Source of the DNA: Owenia fusiformis
Lineage: Eukaryota > Annelida > Polychaeta > Sabellida > Oweniidae
Direction of reading: 5' to 3'
Length of the DNA: 64,000 bases
NCBI GenBank assembly: GCA_903813345.2
Contig: CAIIXF020000011.1
Location: forward strand, 28,262,166-28,326,165
A program made the translations under genes and the position numbers. The notes beneath the pieces were generated by a model that worked only from the letters and a program-made list of their open reading frames with translations, ran no database searches and had not been told where the DNA came from. Below, piece by piece: positions 1-11,480 of the stretch. Numbering within the stretch: position 1 is the first letter of the stretch; each line of letters opens with the position of its first letter.

Positions 1-948
1 TTCATAACAAAAGATACATTTACGCATTGCAACACCATGTACGGTTTAACTATTGCGCATACCTAATATTTTAAGTCCTCTATAATATGTAGTTTATTTT
101 TAGTTTTGAGATCATCGTTACAATATTCTTGCCATTGTTATTTTACTATTTTCTATATGCTGTACCACTGCCAATCAACAACTGACGAATAATATTGTGA
201 GTAATGATATAAAGTTTCCAGCTGTTTATAATATAATGTTTTTGTATAAAAGAGTATTGGACACAGGCACGAAAACACGAGTTTATTGAGGGGGAAGCCA
301 GCTTTTGGCAATGTGATGGCGTTTGCTCTACTTTGATAAAAATCGTACGAAAAAGTCTATACCCCTATACTCCAAATGTTTAGTTGCTTGAAAATTAAGA
401 GGCCGATTAATGACAAAGCAGGCCATTATTAGCCCAAATGGCCCACTTATCGTGACCCTTAAAATATTTTAGGCCTGCACTTTTTATCATCCTTTGTTGA
501 CTTGTTGAGGTATTGATCCGAGAAGGATGACTCTTGAGTAAATTATCTCAGGGGCTTACAATGCATGTGCATGAAGTCAACTGATAAAACCATTGAATCT
601 GTCACTAAATAAACTTACATATTGAAAATACCATCTCCCAAATTACATTAAATCATGCCTTAAGGCAGATATTTGTACATTTTAATACATTTCTAGGTTG
701 AGTGAATCCGGAAAGATAAAGGGAGGAGGTCCTTATACATAAATCATACAATATTGAAATGTGCTTTTCTATCTTGTGGGCTATTGTGTCAATTTCAATC
801 TGAAGAGATGCGTAACATTGTATGTTAACAAACCGCAAGCCTGAGTTTACTCATCAAACAGACTCCTACTTGACCAGTTGACCGATCATTGTAATTTGTA
901 ATACGTCCACAGGTCAGCAGTTAGTTCAAGTTTATATCCTGAATATGC
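1..948. other. No gene seen
   Basis: AT-rich sequence with short scattered open frames only. I see no splice-bounded exon, no tRNA and no repeat with recognisable ends here. Confidence 0.5.
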
Positions 949-957
949 AGTAATTAT

Positions 958-2900
958 GGTAGACTGTAAATCTAGTAAATCTAGTAAATCTAAATCTAGT
1001 AAATCTAGTAAAATCTAGTAAAATCTTGTAAACTTTTTAGGGACCATTCATTTGATGTCGATGTCAGTCTCTATGAAGAGTACTGGTGATTATGATTCCT
1101 TTTACAGCATTAGAAAAATACCTTCTCTGCATTAAAATTCAGAGTCATTCCTTTCACCAAATAATCAGTAAACAATTTTTTTTAACAAAATTGTGAAATA
1201 TTATAATAAAAAAGAATGTTTAAGGGGCTGATATGATATGGCTTTTAACTATTAATTACAAGGAATACAAGGAACATATCATCATCAAAACGTAAATAGA
1301 AAGCATTATAGAAATGTCATACTATACTTTATGGTAGACTGTAAATCTAGTAAATCTAGTAAATCTAAATCTAGTAAATCTAGTAAAATCTAGTAAAATC
1401 TTGTAAACTTTTTAGGGACCATTCATTTGATGTCGATGTCAGTCTCTATGAAGAGTACTGGTGATTATGATTCCTTTTACAGCATTAGAAAAATACCTTC
1501 TCTGCATTAAAATTCAGAGTCATTCCTTTCACCAAATAATCAGTAAACAATTTTTTTTAACAAAATTGTGAAATATTATAATAAAAAAGAATGTTTAAGG
1601 GGCTGATATGATATGGCTTTTAACTATTAATTACAAGGAATACAAGGAACATATCATCATCAAAACGTAAATAGAAAGCATTATAGAAATGTCATACTAT
1701 ACTTTATGTATAGGTAAAGCAAATAGATCAATCAGTAAGTTGTCTCACTCTTCCCCTTACTACAGCATTTGATTGTTTTTATTATTTTGGGGGGTTGGCA
1801 AAAATCAATTTTAAAATTGCCATTTATCTATTCCTCTAACATTGGAACTTCTACAAATATTGTCAATTGAACAGCATCGCCAAAAAATAAGCAATAACTA
1901 AATTATCTGATAGACTAAGCATTATAACATTTTGTGAGGGAAAAACAAGCCTGTGTCATTTAGATGGTACGCATTGTCCCCCCAGTCCTTAAATGTGTGG
2001 CTTAATTTGTTAATAGAGCATGCTTCTTGGGTGGGTTGTGTATGATGATAAAATGGGTGTACCATTTGATAACCATTTTGTTATCCAGTACTAACATATA
2101 GTTGTTTTGTAACTAAATATAATGAAATAAATGTTAGAATTTTTTCTTCATGTTCATTTCATTCATACAAAGGCATTTTCGGTGCTTTTTCGACATTTGC
2201 ACTTATATCCTAGACATTGAATATTCAAGTTTTTACAAGATTTTACTAGATTTACTAGTTTTACAAGATTTACTAGATTTACTAGATTTACAGTCTACCA
2301 TACTTTATGTATAGGTAAAGCAAATAGATCAATCAGTAAGTTGTCTCACTCTTCCCCTTACTACAGCATTTGATTGTTTTTATTATTTTGGGGGGTTGGC
2401 AAAAATCAATTTTAAAATTGCCATTTATCTATTCCTCTAACATTGGAACTTCTACAAATATTGTCAATTGAACAGCATCGCCAAAAAATAAGCAATAACT
2501 AAATTATCTGATAGACTAAGCATTATAACATTTTGTGAGGGAAAAACAAGCCTGTGTCATTTAGATGGTACGCATTGTCCCCCCAGTCCTTAAATGTGTG
2601 GCTTAATTTGTTAATAGAGCATGCTTCTTGGGTGGGTTGTGTATGATGATAAAATGGGTGTACCATTTGATAACCATTTTGTTATCCAGTACTAACATAT
2701 AGTTGTTTTGTAACTAAATATAATGAAATAAATGTTAGAATTTTTTCTTCATGTTCATTTCATTCATACAAAGGCATTTTCGGTGCTTTTTCGACATTTG
2801 CACTTATATCCTAGACATTGAATATTCAAGTTTTTACAAGATTTTACTAGATTTACTAGTTTTACAAGATTTACTAGATTTACTAGATTTACAGTCTACC
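958..2900. mobile_element. Outer TIR element (967 bp), interrupted by a copy of itself
   Basis: The element starts GGTAGACTGTAAATC and ends with the inverse, GATTTACAGTCTACC. It is flanked by the 9-bp direct repeat AGTAATTAT (949-957 and 2901-2909). The terminal regions are inverted repeats built of short CTAGTAAAT subrepeats. Its own sequence is 958-1332 (375 bp) plus 2309-2900 (592 bp), 967 bp in total. No coding frame is present, so it is non-autonomous. A 9-bp target duplication with long, internally repetitive TIRs fits the Mutator-like (MULE) or Foldback type; that placement is inference. Confidence 0.85.
1333..2299. mobile_element. Inner TIR element (967 bp) nested in the outer copy
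   Basis: A complete second copy of the same element, in the same orientation, flanked by the 9-bp direct repeat ATACTTTAT (1324-1332 and 2300-2308). That 9-mer occurs once at the matching place inside the inner copy itself (1699-1707). The two copies are the same length on each side of the insertion point (375 and 592 bp) and look nearly identical throughout, so the nesting event seems young. Confidence 0.87.
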
Positions 2901-3342
2901 AGTAATTATAACCAACTTGGAATTTAAGAACAACAAACGTAATGTACTATCAAAGCATTTTAATCGTTGCACAATAAGAGATTTGCATAAAATGGCGTAA
3001 GAATTCAAAATACCAGTGCCCATTACGAGTTGTCATTTAGAGTCAAATGCGAATGTGAAACCAAAGGTGAGATGTATCACTGCGATTAATCATGTTAATT
3101 GTCGGTTGCTGTTTGGGGGATTGATTGGTCGACCGGTGTAAACTCAAACCATGATCATACGAGGTAGGTTTTTAATAAAAACACATGATACAATAATAAG
3201 CTGGGTTATGATATACATGTATTTTATAACAGATTTTATAAAAATGTATTTTAAAACGAAACGGTACATCATTCTGTCCTCGCAATGGAAATCCTGAACT
3301 TTTTATACATTATTTTATAGCTTCCATTCATTAATGTTTCAG

Positions 3343-3510
3343 TCAAAAGATATCTTCGATGAAAACACAAACGCTCATCTTGGAATATCTAAATACCACA
3401 CCAGAGGGTACACACATGGTACTCTCGATTACACATCAAGAAGACAAATATTGTTTGATTATTGGGCGAGGAATATGAAACAACAGAGGAAAATGAAAAC
3501 TTCCTTCTAA
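3343..3510 (+). CDS. Candidate 3'-terminal coding exon, unknown protein
   Basis: A pyrimidine-rich stretch ending TTTCAG (AG at 3341-3342) is followed by a 55-codon open frame closed by TAA at 3508-3510. The peptide is charged and aromatic (contains YHTRGYTHGTLDYTSRRQ and FDYWARNMKQQRK) and does not look like a low-complexity chance frame. I recognise no family. No upstream partner exon was found; the nested transposon at 958-2900 lies just upstream, so earlier exons could be far away or outside the window. It could also be a random frame. Confidence 0.3.
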   Translation, partial: SKDIFDENTNAHLGISKYHTRGYTHGTLDYTSRRQILFDYWARNMKQQRKMKTSF

Positions 3511-3520
3511 CACTTATAAC

Positions 3521-4228
3521 AGACTACGGTACCTGGAATTGTTCAGATCATATGGCGATTGCATTCTGATACTCATAGCATCTTTCGGTTTCACCTTTCT
3601 CAGGGCTGAGAAGAAATGAGACGCCATGGTTTATCATCATGATGGGCGATTGTGGAACGTTTATATCTACATGTACAGAATACGAGGGTTGTCCTGAAGT
3701 CCTGAAATGTTTGCTCTAACATCTTAAAATGATATACAGAGAACTATTTTGGACGACGTTCGAAGGACGAGAAAATGGATAATACAAAAGCTCAAAAAGT
3801 AAACTAGTAAACTAAAATCTAAAAGTAAGATCATGACATCTCTAATGGCAATAGTAAAACTAAAATAGAGCGTGTAGGCCATGCAAGTCATCTCGCAACA
3901 TTTAAATTAGAATCAGGTGTAGATTGAGTACGGGAAGTAAGGCCATATTTGCTTTTAACCACAATATGTAAATTAAAAATGATCTTGATTGTTTTATTGC
4001 GGTACAATAACAACTTGAAATATTTGTAAATTAATTTGATACACAATATTGCCCAAAGGGATAGGAATTTGACGAGGAAGCTCGTCCCCATGCCCGGCCG
4101 ATTGAGTAGTTTGTTAAAAAATAAATACACTTATACCAGACTATGGTACCTGTAATTGTTCAGATCATATGCTGATATATGGCGATTGTGGAAAGTTTAT
4201 ATCTACATGTACAGTATACGAGAGTTGT
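3521..4228. repeat. Direct duplication, one copy with a MITE and one without
   Basis: About 90 bp at 3521-3561 plus 3645-3690 recurs at 4136-4228 (same order: GGTACCTG-AATTGTTCAGATCATAT, then GGCGATTGTGGAA, then ATCTACATGTACAG). The first copy is split by the 83-bp element at 3562-3644. The second copy is the empty site. Confidence 0.7.
3562..3644. mobile_element. Short MITE, 83 bp, 8-bp TSD
   Basis: Flanked by the direct repeat GGCGATTG (3554-3561 and 3645-3652). Imperfect terminal inverted repeats CATTCTGATA and TATCATGATG (the latter as TATCATcATGATG). A second copy of the family sits at 42661-42740. The 8-bp duplication is hAT-like, which is inference. Confidence 0.75.
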
Positions 4229-4803
4229 CCCATAAGATCAACATACTCATCGTATAGTAATGGAAATCGAAGCAAATGTGACCCATATTATCTCTCAACA
4301 TTAATGAGTATAGTCTCTTGACAAGTAACTCTGATGTTTAAATAGAATGGATTCGGGGGAAGGGCCCGGGATCGGGAATACTTGACCAGATATTTTGCTC
4401 CCATGGTGGCCCCGGGGTATGGAACAAGACAGGCCAATATCATTTTGTCAAATTCCCCATCCATGTCCGCGTGGGGGGTCTCTGGCAAACTTTTGAAATG
4501 TAATTAGAATCAAGTTGATTTTATCATTACGTTTGCATTGTTGTACGAAATGACAGGATGATCATACGATATCACCGAAAGCCGTACGTACGATAATCCT
4601 ACGGTGACCATACGGGCGCCGACAGGGTAGGGTCCGATGAGTTTAATTGAGAAAAAATCGGTTAGGCATCTGCACTTTTTATGTGCGAGGTAAAGTTCTC
4701 GCAGCGCCCATACGATGTCTAAAAATCAACTAATTGTTGTCGATGTCCGTACAATTTTGAAAAATACTAATCTTTAAGCAGATTTGAATTGAATCTGACA
4801 CGG

Positions 4804-5037
4804 CCTTGGGTGGGTTATATAGTGGAGAGTTGTTGGTTATAGAATGTAATGCAGTTATATGAAATACTGTGTTTTGATTGGCTAGACTAAGTTTGTCAAA
4901 TTACACTATGCCTACACTACCCTCCATTAGTTTGGAATTCACACATAGCTAGACAAGGTGTGTCCGATTTCAGCCAATCCGAACATAGTATTTCACATAA
5001 CGCATTGTGCGTGAAATAATCAATAACACATCCAAGG
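4804..5037. mobile_element. Inverted-repeat MITE, ~234 bp
   Basis: Ends CCTTGGGTGGGTTAT and the inverse ATAACACATCCAAGG. The inverted arms continue inward (GAAATACTGTGTTTTGATTGGCT at the left, pairing with AGCCAATCCGAACATAGTATTTC at 4972-4994). A half copy in the opposite orientation is at 63027-63122. No clear target duplication. Confidence 0.65.
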
Positions 5038-5522
5038 TCATTTCTTAGGTGGTTGCAAAGGTGACAAGTTCACTCAACAGATAAAAATTGGTGGTTTGCC
5101 AACTTGACCCTTGCAAAAAGTTTCATTTAAAATATGTCATTTTAGTGATTTCGTATCTTTTAGGTGACATGGTAAAAATATTTTGCAATGTGTGAATTGA
5201 ATTTAAGCCCGAGACTCAATGCATTTTGTAATTACCAACTTCTTCAAAGAATGATCATTCCACATTGCACTCAGTCAAGGGCTTAAATCCTTAAACCTTT
5301 TCCCCATGTGCCAGAGCCACTCAATGTTTTATTTTTAATTTTCATAACTTTCAGCGACAAAAAACCATGTAAATCAACAATTTTTCTGGCTGTTATGTAA
5401 TTTGACTGCATTGGCTATACCTCCAAATATTTTCAAATACTATTACAATAGGCCGAAAATTTAAGACTAATTACAAATATTCTTTATATAATTATTCGAT
5501 TTTAATTTTTTAAATTTATCCA

Positions 5523-6064
5523 TATAGCAATTTCTATACGGACAAACTTAATTTTTGAGCACCAAATGTTTTCGACTACACCCGCATAGAAATCTCTATA
5601 TAGGCATTCAATTTATATTTTTGACCATATAGAAATTTCTATACAGCAGGCAATCTAGGAAAATAATTTTCTGGGCCACATAGAAATTTCTATACAGCGT
5701 TTCGATTTTTATTTTTCTACTCTATCCTTATAGAAATTTCTATACCAGCAAACATAATTTAAATATGCACCCATATATATAGAAATTTCTATGAAGCGTT
5801 TCAATTTTTATTTTTGACTTTATCAATATAGAAATTTCTATACGAGGAGAAATGTTTTACCAGTAACATAATTATTATTTTCCGACGGCCTTCACATAGA
5901 AATTTCTATACCGATAACCAATTAAAATGACAAAAATTGATATTTCCAGAGTCATCTGCATAGAAATTTCTATACGGAAAGACAATGGAATATTTTGTAT
6001 AGAAATTTCTATCTGAGAATAGTTTATTTGTAAGTCTAGTTAGGAGCTACATAGAAAATTCTAT
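5523..6064. repeat. Array of eleven ATAGAAATTTCTAT palindromes
   Basis: A 14-16-bp palindrome recurs with centres after positions 5530, 5592, 5635, 5686, 5736, 5785, 5834, 5902, 5966, 6005 and 6057. Spacing is 39-68 bp (mean about 53). Eight of eleven have the exact core; the first, second and last have one change each. Some spacers are related to each other (GCGTTTCRATTTTTATTTTT), so this is an eroded tandem repeat in which the palindrome is the best-conserved part. The core has the GAAnnTTC form of a heat-shock-factor dimer site; whether that matters is unknown. Confidence 0.85.
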
Positions 6065-6310
6065 ACGATAAGAAGAAACACAATTTTACTAGACATTAAC
6101 ATGAATATGTATTGATAAAATGATTTTACCTTTATCTAGTTTGATGAAATATTCATATACTTTGTATAAATATTGTAAATCTAATATGATAATAAAACAT
6201 TGACGGTTGAAATTCATGAAATTCACTGCTGTTTTTACGTTTTTGGGTTTTCAAAAAGGGACTAAACGGTTCATTCTCTTTTTAAATGGTCACGACTTAA
6301 ATACGGTTAA

Positions 6311-6713
6311 GGTTCAGCTGGAAAGTAACATTTTGGTAAAAAATTGCTATACCTGCACATGTTATTTTCTGGTACAAAATTAAGTATGAAGGCATGTGCG
6401 TATTTCCTTGCTTTTTTCAGGAAAGTATCATTACACTGTCTACTTTTAGTAAACCTGGAAACAGGTCAATGGTAGCTCCTGTGTTGTCTGAAAACTTTGA
6501 AAGAAAATTTGGAAAAATAAAAAGTGTGAAATATCAGAGTTTCCTGGAGTTCCCATTGAACTCCAACTAGATATTCTTAAAGAAGACAATGTAATGATAC
6601 TTTCCTGAAAAAAGCAAGGCAATTGACACATGTCTTCATACTTTATTTTGTACCAGAAAATAACATGTGCTGGTATAGCAATTTTTACCAAAATGTTACT
6701 TTCCAGCTGTACC
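6311..6713. mobile_element. TTAA-flanked palindromic MITE (403 bp)
   Basis: Starts GGTTCAGCTGGAAAGTAAC and ends with the near inverse, GTTACTTTCCAGCTGTACC. It is flanked by TTAA at 6307-6310 and 6714-6717. Arms of about 120 bp fold back on each other around a short centre. TTAA duplication is the piggyBac signature, so it is called piggyBac-like; no transposase is present. Its right TTAA is also the left TTAA of the next element. Confidence 0.75.
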
Positions 6714-6734
6714 TTAAGGTCTCATAGAAGTTAA

Positions 6735-7491
6735 GGTCTCATGGAAGTTAACAGGAAGTGACAAAACAAAAAATGACAAAGCCATGCTGGATTTTGAAAA
6801 TTTTTTGAACCAAGATAACAGAGTTCTGTTTGGACCTCCAGTCAGTTTAACTAGTTCCACATATCATTTACATGACCAGGAACACAGTTGAAATGGTCAG
6901 AATGACCATAAACATGATAGAATAACCTTTTCAGCCCTCTGAAAATGTGACTAAAAAATAGCTAAGAGTAGGTGCTCAGGAAAGGTCACTGAACAGAATC
7001 TTTTGACTTTTTCAGAAAATGTGCCCAATATATTGCTCTAAATGATACAATTCAAAAAAATTTGATATCATTCTTAGAAAAAGAAAAAATTGAAAAAAAC
7101 TGAATTGAAAATCGATCTATTTTCCTTTTTACTACAGCCATTATTGTTTAAGACGATTTTTTAAAATTTCAAAGATTGTGTCATTTAGAGCAATATATTG
7201 GACACATATTCTGAAAAAATCAAAAGATTCTGTTCATTGACCTTTCCTGAGCACCTACTTTTAGCTATTTTTCAGTCACATTTTCAGAGGGCTAAAAAGG
7301 TTATTTTATCATGTTTATGGTCATTCTGACCCTTTCAATTGTGTTCCTGGTCATGCAAATGATATTTGGAACTAGTTAAACTGACTGGAGGTCCAAACAG
7401 AACTCTGTTATCTTGGTTCAAAAAAATTTCAAAATCCAGCATGGCTTTGTCATTTTTTTTTTTGTCATTTCCTGTTAACTTCCATGAGACC
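6735..7491. mobile_element. Palindromic MITE, 757 bp, intact copy
   Basis: GGTCTCATGGAAG at the left and CTTCCATGAGACC at the right, with TTAA at 6731-6734 and 7492-7495. Nearly the whole element is one inverted repeat with arms of about 370 bp. It sits in a TTAA 13 bp inside the left end of the host copy of its own family. Confidence 0.8.
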
Positions 7492-7594
7492 TTAACAGGA
7501 AATGACAAAACAAAAAATGACAAAGCCATGCTTGATTTTGAAAATTTTTTGAACCAAGATAACAGAGTTCTGTTTGGACTTCCAGTCAGTTTAA

Positions 7595-8352
7595 GGTGCT
7601 ATGGAACTTAACAGGAAATGACAAAACAGGAAGTGACAATTTTTTTTGCATTTTTAGATATTTTTTGAATAAAGATAACAGAGTTCTGGTTTGACCTCCA
7701 GTCAATTTAACTATTTCCACATATCATTTACATGACCAGGATCACAATGTGCATGGTCAGAATGACCCTAAACATGATGAAATAACCTTTTTAGCCCTTT
7801 GAAAGTGTGACTGAAAAAAAGCTAAAAGTAGGAGCGTAGGGAAGGTCACTGAACAGAATCTTTTGAATTTTTCAGAAAATGTGCCCAATATATTGCTCTA
7901 AATGATACAATCTTTGAAAATTTGATATCATTCATAGAAAAAGAAAAAAAAATGAAAAAACTGATTTGAAAAGCGATCCATTTTCCTTTTTATGACTGCC
8001 ATTTTTGTTTAAGACAATTTTCTAAAATTTCAAAGATTGTACTAGTTAGAGCATTATATTGGGCACATTTTCTGAAAAATTCAAAAGATTCTGTTCAGTG
8101 ACTATCCCTACGCTCCTACTTTTAGCTTTTTTTCAGTCACACTTTCAAAGGGCTAAAAAGGTTATTTCATCATGTTTAGGGTCATTCTGACCATGCACAT
8201 TGTGATCCTGGTCATGTAAATGATATGTGGAAATAGTTAAATTGACTGGAGGTCAAACCAGAACTCTGTTATTTTTATTCAAAAAATATCTAAAAATGCA
8301 AAAAAAATTGTCACTTCCTGTTTTGTCATTTCCTGTTAACTTCCATAGCACC
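7595..8352. mobile_element. Palindromic MITE, 758 bp, diverged copy
   Basis: GGTGCTATGGAAC at the left and GTTAACTTCCATAGCACC at the right, with TTAA at 7591-7594 and 8353-8356. In the intact relative the target reads CAGTTTAACTAG, which is the empty site. Same architecture as the 757-bp copies, but the arms are clearly diverged, so it is a subfamily. Confidence 0.78.
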
Positions 8353-9132
8353 TTAACTAGTTCCACATATCATTTACATGACTGGGAACACAATTGAAAT
8401 GGTCAGAATGACCATAAACATGATAAAATAACCTTTTCAGCCCTCTGAAAATGTGACTGAAAAATAGCTAAAAGTAGGTGCTCAGGAAAGGTCAATCAAC
8501 AGAATCTTTTGATTTTTTCAGAAAATGTGTCCAATATATTGCTCTAAATGACACAATCTTTGAAATTTTAAAAAATTGTCTGAAACAATAATGGCTGTAG
8601 TAAAAAGGAAAATAGATCGATTTTCAATTCAGTTTTTTTTAAATTTTTTGTTTTTCTAAGAATGATATCAAATTTTTTTAAATTGTATCATTTAGAGCAA
8701 TATATTGGGCACATTTTCTGAAAAAGTCAAAAGATTCTGTTCAGTGACCTTTCCTGAGCACCGACTCTTAGCTATTTTTTAGTCACTTTTCAGAGGGCTG
8801 AAAAGGTTATTCTATCATGTTTATGGTCATTCTGACCGGAATGTACTAAAAACCCTTCGACCCTTCGACCCTACGACCTACGACTTACAGGGTGTCAAGA
8901 ATTTTTGAAATATATTTTTATAAAAACCCTTCGACCTTCTAGATATTTCTCAGTCCATATGAAGTTGCTGGAAATATTACTTTGTGTATAGAACTTAAGA
9001 ATCTGTCCCAAGAGAGTTAAAGATATTTAAAGCTGGACTTCGATCGGAGGTTTCTAAATGAAGAACGTGACGTCACTTCCGAATCATAGCATTCAATATA
9101 AGTAGCGTTTATTTACTTCCACCATTCATAAT

Positions 9133-9203
9133 ATTACGGTGGTCCAGCGGTAGAATGCTCGCTTAGCACGCGGGAGGCCCGGGTTCGAATTCCGCATTTG
9201 CCT
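9133..9203 (+). pseudogene. tRNA-Gly-like pseudogene or SINE head
   Basis: The A-box-like TGGTCCAGCGGTAGAATG and the exact B-box GGGTTCGAATTCC are spaced as in a tRNA. The D arm and the anticodon stem CTCGC/GCGGG read like tRNA-Gly, but the anticodon position reads AGC. The presumed acceptor strands (ATTACGG and ATTTGCC) do not pair, and a run of T follows as in a Pol III terminator. It is unlikely to be a working tRNA. Confidence 0.5.
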
Positions 9204-10100
9204 TTTTTTTTATTTAACTAAATGATTGTTCTTTGACATTACGCAGATAATTTTTTTTATTTACATAAACTTTATATTAGAGCTTGAAAATGTAAAAACA
9301 ATATGTGTCAACATATTGCGTTTTGGAGCGATGTGCAGGTTTAATGTATTCAAGCACATTCGAATGTGAACGTTTCTTACCTCCTCAGTAAAAATATTTG
9401 TGCTTTTCCCATCACATTGTAGCATGCAAGGGTACAAGGAAAATAAACACAAACTCAAGAAAAAGTTTGCAAGCTAGGTCATATCAGGTTCGTATAACCA
9501 GCTTTTGCCAATTTAAGTTTTTCAAAAGGATCAAGGGGTGAACATTTGACAATTTTCAAGTGGCCCAGAAATCTTGAAAATGCTCAGAATCGTGAAAAAT
9601 TGTACTGGTTTTGAGAGAATATTTGGCCAATGGAGTGGTCCACTTGAACCCACGAATGTCCCCCCCCCTGAATATATACATTTTAAGGGCATATAAAGGT
9701 TATTACAAACACATCTATACAACTATATTTATTAGACATATGAAACATTTTAGAACTAGATAACAGCAACGCGAGGTGGAGCAAATCCCATCGAACTTTT
9801 GATCTCAAAATCGTTCAACTATACTTTTCAAGTTTTAGTAAAAAAGTAAAATTAGACTTTAAAATAGAGGCCACTTTTCAAAATGGCCACCTGGCCAATG
9901 TGCCATGCTTATGAGTATCAACATATCAAATGTGAAAAAATAGGTCCACTACTTTTCGAGTTAATATGCAAAATAACACACACTAAGTTAGAAGCCATTT
10001 TTCAAAATGGCTGCCTACTTGCCAAAGTGTCATAAGATAGTGTCCCATGCTTATGAGTTTTCACAAATTATATATGCAAAAATCGCTCCATTGCCTATTA

Positions 10101-10295
10101 CAGGGCTGTCAACTTGGGACCACCTAATATGAGTGACTTACAAATGTTGGACACCGAAGTCCAAATCTGAACACTTTTGTCCAAATTTTGAACACCTTTG
10201 GCCAACTTTTAAACACCTTTGGCCAAAGTTTGAGCACCTTTGCTAAACTTTTATCACCTCAAATTTTTCGCGCTCGCTACGCTCGCGGTGTCGTC

Positions 10296-10342
<47 letters not shown>

Positions 10343-10617
10343 AGGTACGAAAATTTCCAATGAACATGCGTGACATATACGGGATTCGCGTGACAAATCC
10401 GAACAAATTGCGTTCGTTTTTTTCCGACGTTCGTATTTTTACCGTATCATAAACATATTTTGAAAAAAATTTTACAGAAACATATTTGCGTGACAATTAC
10501 CAGGTAAAATGCGTATTTGCGTGACATTTTGTGTCACGCAAAAAAAACTGGCGTGACTTCAAATTCTTCAGCAAATGCGTGACAAATACGCAAATTGCGG
10601 GACAGTTGACAGGCCTG
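10101..10617. mobile_element. hAT-like non-autonomous element nested in the 2.8-kb element
   Basis: Ends CAGGGCTGTCAACTTGGG and the inverse GACAGTTGACAGGCCTG. It is flanked by CTATTAC on both sides (10095-10101 and 10618-10624). CAGGG termini with a 7-8-bp duplication are typical of hAT elements. The interior has repeated GCGTGACA motifs and the long G run. Confidence 0.65.
10300..10341 (+). repeat. Poly-G tract of 42 bases
   Basis: An uninterrupted run of G. The length may be unreliable in the assembly. Open frames through it (poly-Gly or poly-Pro) are not genes. Confidence 0.9.
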
Positions 10618-11296
10618 CTATTACTCTTCCCAGTTAGAGCAACTTAGAATTTTGACGCACATCAAATTGTCCGCTATTTCCAATTCTGATTGAACGAAAT
10701 GCGATGGTACCTTCAGACCCTTGGGTTGCCATTTGGAAGTGATTGTGTTTTCTGATTTGCTTAAGATCTTGCAAGCAAAGGGATGCAAAACAAATAAGCT
10801 AATTCTCATTGCCTAGTCTAAATTAGTGTGTTTGTTCATTTCCCGCCTGCCGGGCATAGAGGATAATCATTCATTTTCAGTTATTCATGTTCTTTCTGGT
10901 CAAATATAGAGAAAAGTACTTCTCCATTAATCATGAAAATTATTTCTTAAATTATCGGTGAATTAAGCTTTTTAATTGTGTATAAAACTTAGTGATTGGT
11001 CTTATATTTCTAGAGATATCGTAATTTGAAAAGAGTGTTTTTCAGCGCGATTCTTATATTCCTGCCGCAATTCAGCTGCACTATTCATACCTTTGATTGA
11101 TAGGCTAGCAGTAGATTATGAATTCTTTGAAGTGACAATGTTTTGACATGTACAAACCTTCCTAATTCATAAATATTCAAATCGTCATAGTTACATTTCA
11201 TTTTATGACCAGAGATTCTAGAGTTCTCAAGATTTCTGCTAAGTCTAATAACCATCATATTTGAATAATGTGTGTGGGGTTGGTGTTGGTGTTGGT

Positions 11297-11480
11297 GTAG
11301 GGACGAAAGATTTCGAACGCAATGCGTGACATATACGTAATTCGCGTGAAAAGTCCGAACGAAATGCGTAAGTTTTTTTTCGGCGTTCGTATTTTTGCTG
11401 TGTAGACGAACTTTTTTAGAAATTTTTCTACTGAAACATTTTTGCTAGACAATTACCAGGTAAAATGCGTATGTGCGTGC
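11297..11480 (+). repeat. Diverged copy of the hAT-like interior
   Basis: Matches 10341-10520 in the same orientation (GTAGGGACGAAA, GCGTGACATATACG, TTCGTATTTTT, ACAATTACCAGGTAAAATGC). It lacks clear ends, so it is an older or partial copy. Confidence 0.6.

Noticed and set aside
5523-6064. CRISPR array
   Set aside because: The repeats are only 14-16 bp, spacing varies from 39 to 68 bp, some spacers are related to each other, and the surroundings are animal nuclear DNA with no cas-like genes.
10188-10496. Open frames on both strands with poly-Gly or poly-Pro
   Set aside because: They exist only because of the 42-base G run inside a transposon.
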